From contig NC_035433.2 of assembly GCF_002127325.2 (NCBI RefSeq), forward strand, positions 86,917,350 through 86,981,349: 64,000 bases of DNA, read 5' to 3'. The first letter of the stretch is position 1; every line of letters begins with the position of its first letter. Positions 23,539 through 35,487 of the stretch are shown here, piece by piece. The notes under the pieces were generated by a model that searched no databases, was not told the origin of the DNA, and saw only the letters and a program-made list of their open reading frames with translations. A program made the translations under genes and the position numbers. This DNA is from Helianthus annuus (lineage: Eukaryota; Streptophyta; Magnoliopsida; Asterales; Asteraceae).

Positions 23539-25002
23539 TTATTTAAACAACTGCGGGTACTTAGCCTTCATGTCGCTTTCGAGTTCCCAAGTGAACCCTG
23601 CGCCTCGTTTGCCTTCCCATCGGACTTTCACGATAGGGATGCGTGAGCGTCTGAGTTGCTTGGTTTGGCGATCCATGATTTCGACAGGCTTTTCCACGAA
23701 ATGCAGCATTTCGTTGACTTGAAGGTCGTCGAGAGGTACAATCAGATCATGATCAGCTAGGCATTTCCGGAGGTTTGACACATGGAAAGTCGGGTGGACG
23801 TTACTAAGTTCCTCCGGTAGTTCGAGTCTGTAGGCGACTTTCCCGATCCTTTCCAGAATCTTAAAAGGTCCAACATAATGAGGCGCTAGTTTCCCTTTCT
23901 TGTCGAATCTGACCACACCCTTCCAAGGTGATACCTTTTGGAGTACGTAGTCGCCAACGTCAAATTCAAGGGGCTTGCGTCTTCAATCGGCGTAACTTTT
24001 CTGTCTATCCCAGGCTTTCGACAAGTTGTCTCGAATCTGGAGGATTTTGTTAGTCGTTTCTTGTAGTAACTCGGGACCGGTTAATTGCGAGTGACCGATC
24101 TCGTGCCATACAATAGGCGATCGACATCTTCTTCCATATATAGCCTCGAATGGTGCCATTTGTATGCTGGCATGATAGCTGTTGTTGTACGAGAATTCGA
24201 CTAACGGTAGGTATTTGTTCCAACTACTACCGAAGTCTATGACACACGCACGGAGCATGTCCTCAAGAGTACGGATCGTTCTTTCAGTCTGTCCGTCGGT
24301 TTGAGGATGGAATGCGGTACTTAGGTTAAGCGACGTACCAAGAGCTGCTTGAAACGTTTCCCACAATCGTGAAGTAAACCGAGCGTCGCAGTCTGAAATG
24401 ATGTCACGAGGCGTACCATGATTACAAATGATCTCGTCGGTGTAGATTCGGGCTAGTCGTTCTACCTTGTAGTCTTCCCGGATTGGCAAAAAGTGGGTTG
24501 ATTTGGTCAGGCGATCAACTATGACCCGAATGTTGTCGTGACCTGATGGCGTGGGCGGAAGTTTGGTTATGAAATCCATAGCTATACTCTCCCACTTCCA
24601 TATGGGGATTGGAGGTTGTTCGAGTAAGCCAGAAGGTCGCTGATGTTCAGCCTTAACTCTCGCACAAGTTAGGCAACTTCCAACATAGAGAGCAATATCC
24701 CGTTTCATGCCCGGCCACCAGTACTTGTAACGAAAATCCTGGTACATTTTATCGGCACCGGGATGAATAGAATACCGAGATTTGTGGGCTTCGTCCATTA
24801 TAATCTTTCGCACATTGGTCCGCTTAGGGATCCAAATTCGATCGAGATAATAGAAAATCCCATTTGCTTTGCTTACAAGCTGAGCTCCATCGTGATAAAT
24901 CCTCTCTTTCTTCAAAGTGCGTTCATTAAAACAAGCATGCTGGGCTTCGCGGATGAGGGTTTCGAGATCATGCTGGGCTTGGGTATTGCGAATACTGAGC
25001 AA
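23539..25002 (-). pseudogene. Element C pol: integrase and chromodomain-like end
   Basis: Integrase begins with an HHCC zinc motif (HKSRYSIHPGADKMY...CLTC) and has the catalytic core: D in AMDFITKLP, D in ISDCDARF and, 35 residues on, E in GQTERTIRT. A Cys stands where SDRDARF is usual. A TGA at 23983-23985 interrupts the frame; the reading continues in phase as [17 protein letters not shown], then [12 protein letters not shown] and a chromodomain-like end ([18 protein letters not shown]), stopping at 23539. This C-terminus marks the Tekay/Del chromovirus group. The left part is out of phase with RT (see RT-RNase H). Confidence 0.88.
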
Positions 25003-26612
25003 ATAACTCCGTCTGCTGAGGCGTCAGCAACGACATTTGCCTTGCCTGGGTGATAACGAATCTCACAGTCGTAATCGTTAAGAAGTTCTACCCATCGGCG
25101 TTGACGCATGTTAAGTTCCTTCTGATTGAAGATGTGTTGTAAACTCCTGTGATCGGTGAAGATCGTACACTTGGTACCATACAGGTAGTGTCGCCAAATC
25201 TTCAATACAAAAACAACTGCGCCTAGCTCGAGATCGTGGGTTGTGTAGTTCTTCTCGTGGATTTTGAGCTGACGAGATGCGTAAGCTATAAACTTGTCCC
25301 GTTGCATGAGAACACAGCTAAGACCAAGGTTGGAAGCATCACAATAGACAATGAAATCGTTGTTTCCGTCAGGAAATGTGAGAATAGGAGCATTGCAAAG
25401 CATATGTTTGAGGGTTTGAAAGGCAGACTCTTGTTCGGTTCCCCAAACAAAAGACTTGTCTTTATGGGTAAGGGCGGTAAGCGGCACAGCGATCTTAGAG
25501 AATCCTTCGATAAATCGTCGATAATAGCCCGCTAGTCCGAGAAAAGAACGAACTTCAGACGGGTTCTTAGGCGTAACCCAACTCTTAACTGCTTCAATCT
25601 TCGCGGGATCGACATGAATACCTTGGCTATTAACGATGTGACCCAGAAACTGAACCTCCTCTAGCCAGAATTCGCACTTGGAGAACTTGGCGTAGAGTTG
25701 ATTCCCCTGGAGTAGCTCGAGAACCAAACGTAGATGTTGCTCGTGTTCGGTCTTTGACTTAGAATAGATTAAGACATCGTCGATGAACACGATGACGAAA
25801 TGGTCTAGAAATGGCTTACACACGCGATTCATCAAATCCATAAAAACCGCGGGTGTGTTAGTTAAACCAAAGGGCATAACGACGAATTCATAATGACCGT
25901 ATCGAGTTCGAAAAGCGGTTTTGGGGATGTCTTCCTCTTGAATGCGCAATTGATGATAGCCTGAATGTAGATCGATCTTCGAGAAACACTTGGCACCTTG
26001 CAGCTGATCAAATAAGTCATCGATTCGAGGCAAAGGGTAACGGTTCTTGACGGTTAGCTTATTCAACTCCCGATAATCGATGCACATCCTGAACGACCCA
26101 TCCTTCTTTTTAACGAAAAGGACTGGCGCGCCCCAAGGAGAAGTGCTCGGGCGAATAAAGCCTTTTTCAAGTAACTCCTGAAGTTGGTTCGAGAGTTCCC
26201 TCATTTCGGATGGCGCGAGTCGGTAAGGGGCTTTGGCCACAGGGTTAGCTCCAGGAATAAGGTCGATACGAAAGTCGATATCACGACTTGGCGGTAGTCC
26301 AGGAAGATCATCAGGGAACACCTGAGGAAATTCACGGACCATTGGAACGTCTTTAACTTCGGCCTTCTTTTTCTTTTCCTTCTCCGCTACTACAATGTTG
26401 GCCAAGAAAGCTCTGTATTCCTTGCGGAGATACTTGCTAGCTTGGATGCATGACATGAGTTTGAGACCTTTCGAAGCTGTTTCACCGTACACACATAATA
26501 GATCACCATAAGCGAGCGAGAATCGGATCATCTTATCAAAACACACAACTTCAGCATGGTTTTCGCGAAGAAAGTCCATGCCTACTATGATGTCGAAGCT
26601 TCCGAGTTGCAT
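24912..26612 (-). pseudogene. Element C pol: reverse transcriptase and RNase H
   Basis: RT motifs are in order and intact: [63 protein letters not shown] and the active site FIDDVLIYS. RNase H follows with [25 protein letters not shown] and [11 protein letters not shown], then VVADA where the usual ALSRK block and linker are lost. The frame shifts near 25010-25020, so integrase is read in another phase; a short deletion of linker codons is likely. At its start the frame is separated from gag-protease by the 64-bp duplication at 26557-26684. Confidence 0.88.
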
Positions 26613-28233
26613 AGGAATAATGGTTTTCGCGAAGAAAGTCCATGCCTACTATGATGTCGAAGCTTCCGAGTTGCATAGGAATAAGGTCGATTGGGAAGAT
26701 GTGATTGTTGAGCTCGAGAGTACAATCACGGAGAATAGAATTAACGGCGACAGTTCTTCCAGTAGCGACTTCGACTTCGAATGACGAGGGGAGATAAGAA
26801 CGCTTACGACTAAGGAGCTTCTCGAATTTAAACGACACAAAGCAGTTATCGGCTCCAGTATCAAACAAACACGATGCATAAATACCATTCACGAGGAACG
26901 TACAATTAACCACGTTGTTGTCAGCCTGGGCTTGACGGGCATTGATGTTGAAGGTTCTGGCATGGGCTGCTTGTTGCTGCTGCTGCTGCTGTTGGGGCTC
27001 TTGCTTCACAACCCTGTTCGGGCACATGTTGGCAAAGTGGTTAGGGTCACCACATGCAAAGCAAACTTGAGCATTGCCCGCGGGTGCTTGAGCTGCGGGT
27101 TGGCCTTGAGGGGCTGGGAGTAGAGCTTGATGAGCGGCGGCAGAAGCTGCGGTGTTACTGGGACCATAGCGGCAGTTCGCAGTGAAATGACCGTAGAGGT
27201 TGCAGTGAGCGCAGAAACGACTGGCGATTCCCACCGGATGATGATATGAGCATGTTGGGCAGAGCGGGTGGGGACCTGTGTAAGCACGCTTTGCTTGCGG
27301 TGCATTGGTCACTGGAGCTGATCGGTGATGAGACTGCTGTTGAGCCGGTACGGCTTGCAGAGGGGCAACAGTTGTTGTGACGGCACAGTTCTTGTTGCTG
27401 GAGCTGCTGTTGTTGTGCTTCTTCTTGCGACGTGATGACCTGGATGGTTGAGCAGTGTAGGTGTCGGTGGTCGGTGCAGTAGTAGCTTGATGTAGAGACT
27501 TGGATGACTTATCCCAGAAACCAGACTTTACCCGCTTGTCATTGATCTCGGCGGCAAGCAAGTAAGTCTCCTCAATTGATGATGTCTTGGCGGCATGAAC
27601 AAAGTCGGCTACACAATCAGGTAGAGCTCGAATGTACTTCTTGATGGCCATGTCTGGCGTCTTGACTTGATCGGGACAGATAATGCTAAGCTGCTTGAAA
27701 CGAGCAGTTAAAGCAGCGTTGTCTCCGTCCTTCTGCTTGATGTTCCAAAACTCGTCCTCCAGCTTTTGGCGTTCATGGGGAGGGCAGAATTCGTCCATCA
27801 TGATGGCCTTCAGCTCTTCCCAAGTCAGCTCATAAGCTGCATCATTCCCGCGTTTGTTTCGTTCGGCCGTCCACCAGTCTAGAGCTCGGGACTGGAAGAC
27901 ACCGGTCGCATTGAGGGTACGGAGATTCTCAGGACAGCCGCTTTGGCGCAGAGTGACTTCAACCGAATCAAACCATTGAAACATGGCGGTAGGGCCATCT
28001 TCTCCGGTAAACTCTTTTGGTCCGCATGCCTTAAACTGTTTGAAACTGAAAACGGTCTTGTTAGCATCTTTAGGAGCATCGGTTCGCGACTCCTCAGACG
28101 ACTTGCTGACGTTTTCATACACCTCGCTCACAGCTTTTGCCACTTGCTTCGCGATGATAGCAGCAAGACGCTTGTCTCTTTTATCTTGGCGGGTAAGTGG
28201 GGTTCGGTGTCCAGATGACGATATGGTCTGCAA
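26551..28233 (-). pseudogene. Element C gag and protease
   Basis: The ATG at 28233 gives MQTISSSGHRTPLTRQDKRD. A capsid-type gag follows (FKACGPKEFTGEDGPTAMFQW, LRTLNATGVFQSRALDWW, ELKAIMMDEFCPP), then cysteine-histidine knuckles, one of the form CFACGDPNHFANMC, with a poly-Gln stretch, and an aspartic protease with CLFDTGADNCF and the end IIVGMDFL. The frame then runs into a tandem 64-bp duplication and ends out of phase at 26551. Without the duplication it would continue directly into RT, so this was a single gag-pol frame. Confidence 0.88.
26557..26684. repeat. 64-bp tandem duplication in element C protease
   Basis: Bases 26557-26620 and 26621-26684 are the same 64-bp sequence, encoding [18 protein letters not shown] twice. 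As 64 is not a multiple of three, the copy shifts the frame between protease and RT. Confidence 0.95.
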
Positions 28234-29308
28234 CAGACATCGTCGTAGGTCTCAGACACAACAATCGAATCTCACCTCACACGTCTACTTCTTACTAAAG
28301 CTCAGGAACACGATAAGGCATGAATCACATAAACACACAGGCACAAACCACAGATTCACGTAATCATAGAAGCACAGAAGCACATAGAGCACAGAATCAC
28401 AGAAGCACCTAAGCACCGAATCACAAAATCACAGAAATACATACACATTTAATCACAGAAGCAGTCAGAATACAGAAACCAATCATTCAAAGCTCGCGTG
28501 TCGTTCGTATATATTGGTCGCGTATAGCATATCGAGTAGCATCGTATAGTCATATAGCGTGTCGAGTAGCATAGTATAATCGACGAATCATTAGAGTCGG
28601 CAGTTGCGGGCTCAAGACGCTAACAATTTAAACACATAAACAGGTAATTTCATATAAAGCACATAAAATCGACGAATCATCAGAGTCGGCAGTTGCGGGC
28701 TCAGAATTGAAACGCATAAAATCGAGAAATGGAGTGTCTGCGGCTACTATACATCGACTACCCAAAGTGATTCGACTATTCGCAGTAGACTTGTCGTCAC
28801 TTTTCGACTTTCGGGATCGCGTTCCTGCCTCGATTCGTGGGCATTCAACACGCATTCCCTAGGTCATACTTGTGAGTTCAGGTCGTTGGAGTCCGTCGAG
28901 GCTTTGGTGAGATAAATAATAATCCGAAACAAGTTGTCAAGGTTAGGGTTTCACCCCTAGCTTAGCAACTTCTTCCTTGTTTTAGTAAAATTGAGGAGAT
29001 TATTCATCAAAATTTGGATTTCACTCCTGATTTGGTATAATTCTCCTCGTTCGTTATCGAAAATAATGAGGAAATCATTGATAAATTGATAAAATCAGCA
29101 TTGACCAAACAATTTAGTCGAGAGTTTGCGGCTTTCACACCTAATCTCGACTAAATCGCTTAACTCTATTTGAAAATTCGAGTGCAGTGATAGCGAAGAA
29201 TATTAGAATATAGCACATAAGCTTGGTCTGTTGGTTCCTAACTATACTCTAGGTCTCTAAGACAGCGACCCAGACTAGGTCGTGTCTAGCCTAATTCCAT
29301 ATAGTTAT
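28234..29308 (-). other. Element C 5' untranslated leader
   Basis: No coding is seen. It contains short repeats of ACAGAAGCAC-type phrases (28370-28470) and a repeated ATCGACGAATCATNAGAGTCGGCAGTTGCGGGCTC segment (near 28580 and 28668, quoted here only as its parts GACGAATCAT and GGCAGTTGCGGGCTCA). Confidence 0.55.
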
Positions 29309-29324
29309 GGCTCTGATACCAATC
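29309..29324 (-). other. Element C primer binding site (initiator Met tRNA)
   Basis: The minus strand reads GATTGGTATCAGAGCC beside the LTR end. Confidence 0.85.
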
Positions 29325-30209
29325 TGTCACACCCCAACCGATGGCGGAATCATCGGGGCATGGCACTGAGCGAAACAGATTGTCCAGAAGTTTCCACAAC
29401 AACTATCATTACTATTTAGTTTAAATAATACGTCCCATATCGTATTACAAATAATAAAACAAGTTATTACATATAAGCATCTAGTCAATTATACTGCTCC
29501 GACAACTCAGATTTAAATAAAAATATAAATATTGTTCAAATGACTCTAGAGACTCGATCTGCAAGATCTACAGCCAACTATGCTCTAGACGCTTATTCCT
29601 AGCTCGCCTTCCTAGCAGATAAGCATCCTAATTGCCTGTCACATACGTTAAAATAAAGTCAATACATGAAATGTAAAGGCGAGCATACAAGTTTGATAAT
29701 AGCATATAGAGTTCGAAATAGTTTATGCATAACCAGCACGTACACAGAGGAAAACGAAGCATGTTAATTATCGACATGGATCTATCGATACCAATGACTG
29801 CGGGTTGACTGTCCGAGATAGTTCGCAATACATGATTACCACCGTAATCCATGCAAGTAATTGTCCTTAACAACCCCCGTGTGAACGGGTGCTGAGTCCA
29901 AACTATAGTACTACGTCGTTAAGGCAGGTAGACAGCATTCCACGTGTAAACATAACAACAAGTATTCATTTAGTCACGTAATACATGCGAATCGGTTAGC
30001 GTTCAAATAATTGAGTAGTGTGATCGATTGTGATTTAGATAAGTAACGTGTGTAACACCCAAAAGTGCTAAAGCAAAAAGGGTTCGAGTATACTCACAGC
30101 GATTGATTGATGGATTGAAGGAAGCGCTTGAGAGTAGGATTAGCCTGAATAGTTCGATAGCATAGCGATGAGTGACGTGTAAAATGGAAACAAGTGATGA
30201 TGGGTTGAA

Positions 30210-30740
30210 CAGCCTGGTCGATCGAACGGTAGGTTCGATCGAACGGGTTGTTCGTTCGGTTGGACAGTCCGTTCGGACAGCCTGTTCGATCGGCCGGTAG
30301 GCTCGATCGGTTGGACTGTTCGAGTGGATTGTTTCTTCCTTTGTGTAGGATGTGTTTGTGTATGATGGCTTGTCCTTTTGAAGTTTTCGTTGTAGTATTT
30401 GAGAACATTGAAGTGTTCTTACCTTTCAGGTCGATCGATCGAACGGGCCGTTCGATCGGTCGGCTTAACCGATCGGTTAGACACTTCAGTAGTAGGTTCT
30501 CAACAGGATGTCACCTGATCGGACAGCATGTTCGATCGGGTGGCATTCCAATACGTCGAACGAGTTGAAGATCGATTAAGGGTTGAAGCATAGTATCTCA
30601 TGATCCGATGAGTAATTGTCAAAGTGTGGGGCCATGTGCTAGTCGATCGGCTGGCCTGGTCGATCGGCTGACATGTCCGATCGGTTGGGCTGTTCGTTCG
30701 AGCAGCCTGTTCGATCGGTCAGCATCCTGACCTGGTCGGC
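30210..30740 (-). repeat. CGATCG-rich module cluster in element C LTR
   Basis: There are many degenerate units of about 18-20 bp built around GTTCGATCGG/GATCGAACG (for example near 30217, 30233, 30284, 30301, 30431, 30649, 30660, 30710). Related to the upstream promoter array at 31423-31520. Confidence 0.65.
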
Positions 30741-31392
30741 CTGTTCGTCTAACACTTGGCTGTTCTGATTGTTTGACGTTATATCGAGGTATTTTGACAA
30801 CGAGCTGAACCATGGCAACTTCGTCCTTACTTGTTTCCCCTGCTCGGACAGGAATCACCCAAGTCCGGCCGGTGAACGGTTCGGAACGGTAGTTTAACGT
30901 TTAACCCGAAATCAGTGAACCTCGTAGATAGAATCCGAATCTTGAACCACACAACCATTAGAATGTTTAGTGAGTTAGCTCAAGCTCCGTTTCTACCGGT
31001 TTGAAGGCATTGAGTGTAAAAGAGTTGAAAGAAAGTTGGAAATCCTTCTTTCAATCATTCACACCATGTAAATGTTTAGATCTGTGATAGATCTTAGTTT
31101 GTTTATGTGGAAATCGGCTAGATCCAAGTGATTCTTGGTGGATTGAGGCCAAAACATGAAGTTCTTGAAGAACACCATGATGACATCATCCCAGAACACT
31201 TAGATCTTGATGATTTCACGGTAAGAAATCAAGATTTGAAAGATAGAAAGGTGTAGGAGTGCGCATAGATCAAAATCGTACAAGATTTAGGATGAAATCT
31301 TACCGGGATTGAGAGAAATCTGAGAAATAGTGAAGAACACGAGCTGGTCAGTCAGAGGGTTTCCAAAAGTGGAAAGAATGACAATGACAGGC

Positions 31393-31402
31393 CTATTTAT
31401 AG
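31393..31402 (-). promoter_or_regulatory. Element C LTR TATA box
   Basis: CTATAAATAG on the minus strand, about 20 bp downstream of a GC-rich array that begins with the perfect 16-base palindrome CTGGCCGATCGGCCAG at 31423-31438. Confidence 0.65.
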
Positions 31403-32053
31403 GCTTCCCAAAGAGGAAAGAGCTGGCCGATCGGCCAGGCATCCCGATCGGACAGCCTGCTCGATCGGACAGTCTGTCCGATCAGCTGGGCTGTTCGATC
31501 GGCTAGGAGCCTGATTGATCCACAGCCTGTTTCGAGTGTTCGATGCGACAATTTTTGATATTTCGATTTCGATTGAAGACGATACGAGTACGATGGAGTT
31601 TCCTATTCAAAATACTTTAATCCCAACCACTATATCTACATACAAGCATCTACATTCCATATTCGATTTCGATTTCGATTGAGTTCGATTGAGTTTCGAG
31701 TTTCGATTCGATTGATCACAACACTTAACATAAAGTAAACATGCACAAGTAACACATAAGGCACACACACACGTATAATAACACCAAGTTCGCATAATTC
31801 GAGTTTCGAGTTCGATTGATGATTCGAGTAGCTTGATTATTGATTGGTTAACTTTATCGCATTGTTACTTCCTACTATTCACAATCGTAAATCGTTTTGC
31901 GTCGATTAAACATTCGATTACCTCGATTTCTTTGAATAACAACACTTACTCCACATAATACAAAACATAAAATCGACTACTTACAGTCAAAGAAGTCAAA
32001 CTTGACTTGGACTTTGACTTTGACTTTGACATTCGAAAACACGGGGTGTTACA

Positions 32054-34148
32054 TTTAGATCAAACGCTAAACCTCACGACTTTACACAATTCAACTTCGA
32101 TTGCGATAAAGTTGTGTTATCAACACATGATGGACCATAATCTTTAGCATTGAGATCAATTGCTGAAGCTATGTTATGCTTTATTTTCCTTGCTTGAACA
32201 CAAATCTAAATTCAAATAAAAACATAATCAAATTTTTACATAAACATACAATGTAAAATTGCATTAAATCCAAAACCCACAAAAAACAAATCCCAAATTT
32301 GAAAATTTAAAACTAAAAAAACTTATCAAATTAAAGCATATCTAAACAATTCACCTTCTGAACGAAAAACAGATTCAAGATCTCTAAGTTTTGCTCATTT
32401 TGCTCCAAATTCTTCAAACTCATCACTTTCTTGAGCAAATCTTTTCTGAAAATCATGAACCACACCAATCAAATTCATACAAAAATGGATCCAAATATCC
32501 AATCAACAAAAAATTCATAACAAATAAACAAAGCAAAACATTGGATACAGATCCGTATGCAACACTTGGATCGATAATGTAAAAAATTCAGAAACCCAGG
32601 TAGATTGTTACTGTAAAACACAAATTTAATATCTTTTTGAAGATGTAAAGAGGGGAGAATGATGGGTGAAATTAGGGTCCATGTTGAGAGGAATGAGGCG
32701 ATAACCGGTGATTATTAAAATTTTTTTTTTTTGCAAGTAAAGAAGTTTTTTATATCTAATCCAACAAAACAACATGAAGTTCATCGAAGCATGTCAGATC
32801 TACTTTAAACAAACAGATAGGCTACGAATTGTTGGTTATTGAACCAAATTTGATAACAAAACAACATGAAGTACATATATCGACACACCTACACAAACTA
32901 AATCCAAAACCCACAAAAAAATTCCCAAATTTGAAAACTTAAAACTAAAAAAACTCATCAAATAAAAGCATATCTAAACAATTCACCTTCTGAACGAAAA
33001 ACAGATTCAAGATCTCTAAGTTTTGCTCTTTTTTGCTCCAAATTCTTCAAACTCGTCACTTTCTTGAGCAAATCTTTTCTGAAAATCATGAACCACACCA
33101 ATCAAATTCATACCAAAATGGATCCAAATATCCAATCAACAAAAAATTCTTAACAAATAAAAAAGCAAAACCTTGGATGCAAGGCAATTACATAAAGTTC
33201 AAAATTTCCAAACGTCTTCTAAATTAAAGAAACAAAGATTGTTTGGATGGACTTGTAAATAATTGTTCATAGAAACAATAATTATACCAAAATTTCCAAA
33301 GCTGTAAACACACACACACTACCACACAACACAAAATTATACCAAACGAAACCAAATCCAGCTACACAAAACCACAAATCAAACAAATCGGACCATAAAT
33401 TCACATACCACTACAAAACCTAAACCTACAGCAGCAAAAGTAACATAATCTAACCTAACCACAACACATCAACATCCAGAACAAAACCTAACATCATCTT
33501 CTTCTTTGTCTTCCTTCGGTTCCTTGCCGGCGGCGTCAACGGCGGCGGTTCCGGTGTCATCTTCGTCGGAATCAGCAATTGCTGGAGCCACTAATTTGGT
33601 CAAGGAGATGGAAAGTTACAGTATATTTGAAGATGGAAAGCGAGTCTAGAGGAAAAAGAGGGAAGATGAGTGAGCTATATGAATGAAAGATGCATCACAG
33701 TACAAAATGCCTGCAAACATTAATTGAGTCCCCTTCTGATACATCCAAGTAAGAGAAATTAAAGAGCTAATAACAAAAAAAAAACATTCACCGTTGAAAC
33801 CCTAGATCAGCCGGCCGAAGGCCATTGCTTGCTGGCGTTACTATTCCCTCCAAGCCATGGCTTGAAACCCTAGATGCCGGTCTGGTTCTCTATCTCTATC
33901 TGTGACGGTCGAAGTAGATCGGATTACGGATTTACGGTAGAAGTAGATCGGAGTTTTGGAGGGAGCAGAGTGTCGACGCAGGGGAGAAATCATAGGGTTG
34001 GAGATTTGATTTTGAACTGAGAGAGAGGGGGATGGTTTGAATCTTGAAAGATGGTCTGGATTTGAGAGAGAGGTATTAAAAGTATAGATTTAGGCGGAAG
34101 ATGAAGGTAGATTTGATTTTGAATTCGAATTTACCCCTCAACTTGGTA
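32054..34148. other. Intergenic, with direct duplication
   Basis: A segment of about 275 bp at 32266-32543 recurs, with small changes, at 32902-33173. A GC-rich patch at 33520-33600 reads on the minus strand as an acidic Ala/Asp/Glu-rich peptide (DSDEDDTGTAA) without clear start, intron or homology I recognise; it may be a gene fragment. No gene is called. Confidence 0.5.
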
Positions 34149-34150
34149 TT

Positions 34151-34297
34151 AAATCTATACTATCTATAATAATAATAATAATAATAATTAAAAAACGGAA
34201 TTATGACACCAGCATGGACATGTGACATAGCTTAGAAATTGACACGTAGGCAGATTTACATCAGCTCATAATCTCTTATTATAGATAGTATAGATTT
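34151..34297. mobile_element. Short element with perfect 22-bp inverted repeats
   Basis: 34151-34172 is exactly the reverse complement of 34276-34297 (core ATCTATACTATCTATAATAA). TTA occurs at 34149-34151 and 34297-34299, which fits a Tourist-like MITE. However TCTATACTAT is also typical of Helitron 5' ends, so two opposed Helitron ends are an alternative. Confidence 0.5.
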
Positions 34298-34357
34298 TAT
34301 GAAGCCTTTCACGTCCACATCCACCATTGTACTCTTTCACTGAAATGATTTTAAATA

Positions 34358-34679
34358 GAGTTAATTGCTCGGATGGTCCCTGTGGCTTCACGTTTTTTCA
34401 CGTTTAGTCCCCACCTTTTGAAAATAGCAGGTATGCTCCCTATGGTTTGTTATTTTGTTACTCGGATAGTCCCTGAGTAGATGTCAGTTAGTTTGGAAAT
34501 AACAGGTATGCTCCCTATGGTTTGTCATTTTGTTACTCGGATAGTCCCCAGAGTAAATGTTTGGGGACCATCCGAGTAACAAAATGACAAACCATAGGGA
34601 GCATACATGTTATTTTCAAAAGGTGGGGACTAAACGTAAAAAAACGTGAAACCACAGAGACCATCCGGGCAATTAACTC
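34358..34679. mobile_element. MULE-type foldback MITE with exact 9-bp duplication
   Basis: The ends begin GAGTTAATTGC(T/C)CGGATGGTC and are inverted; the arms carry the phrase TGGTCCCTGTGG. TTTTAAATA flanks it on both sides (34349-34357 and 34680-34688). A 9-bp duplication is characteristic of Mutator-like elements. No coding. Confidence 0.8.
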
Positions 34680-35487
34680 TTTTAAATATAGGAAAAGATG
34701 TAATTATTTAAATACATATTAATAAAATACATACATTAGTTTGGTTAAGATGCAGTTACAATTTTCTTAAATATATTATCTTATTATTTTTATGTTTATG
34801 TAAAGTATTTCTCTCACAAAAGGTTTGATATAGTTTAAATGTAAGTTAACATGATTGATTTTTGATAACGTTTTATGTTTCGGTCAAAATTTAAAGAATT
34901 AACACCTAACAACACGCGTATGTGGCTCAATGTCTTTAGTCTTTTTGCTTGGTTTGACAGTCCCGCAGCAACGCACGGGTTCTTAAAACTCGTTCAACTT
35001 ATATAATGGAAACCCGTTACAAGTTAATATATACAGGAGTAAACTACCAAAATGGTACCTTTGGTTACTTTTATATTACAAAACTCAAACATTTTGAATC
35101 TGGATCCATATGGTTTTAATTTTGTTGTCATTTTCATCGAAAAGCAAAATCTGGTCAGATTTTTCAGTTAATATTCAGTTTTTTTTTTTTTTGTTTTTTC
35201 TTCCCTTTTAATGAAGGGCAAAATAGTTAGATTTTTTTTTAATTTGTTATAATAAAACGTTAAAATACTATTTTTCCATTCATTAAAAAAAGAAAGAAAA
35301 GAAAGACAAAAAAGCTGGATAAAACGTTAATTGTTTATTTCAACAACTTGCAAAAGTTAAAAAACAAACAGTCTTCTTCTTGCAGACTGCAGAGGTTTGG
35401 TCCACATCTACTGCTACAGATGTGGTACGCAAACTGCAAACATTTTACATCTGAAAAACAAATAGCACCTAAGTCTCTTAAAAACTA

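Larger units (their letters stand above)
29325..32053 (-). mobile_element. Element C 5' LTR (2.73 kb)
   Basis: On the plus strand it starts TGTCACACCCC and ends GGGGTGTTACA. The right end is confirmed by the 3' copy at 23263-23447. Rightward DNA (TTTAG...) is host or older sequence. It carries a TATA box at 31393-31402, a CGATCG-based palindrome array just upstream and another, more diffuse one at about 30210-30740. Confidence 0.88.
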
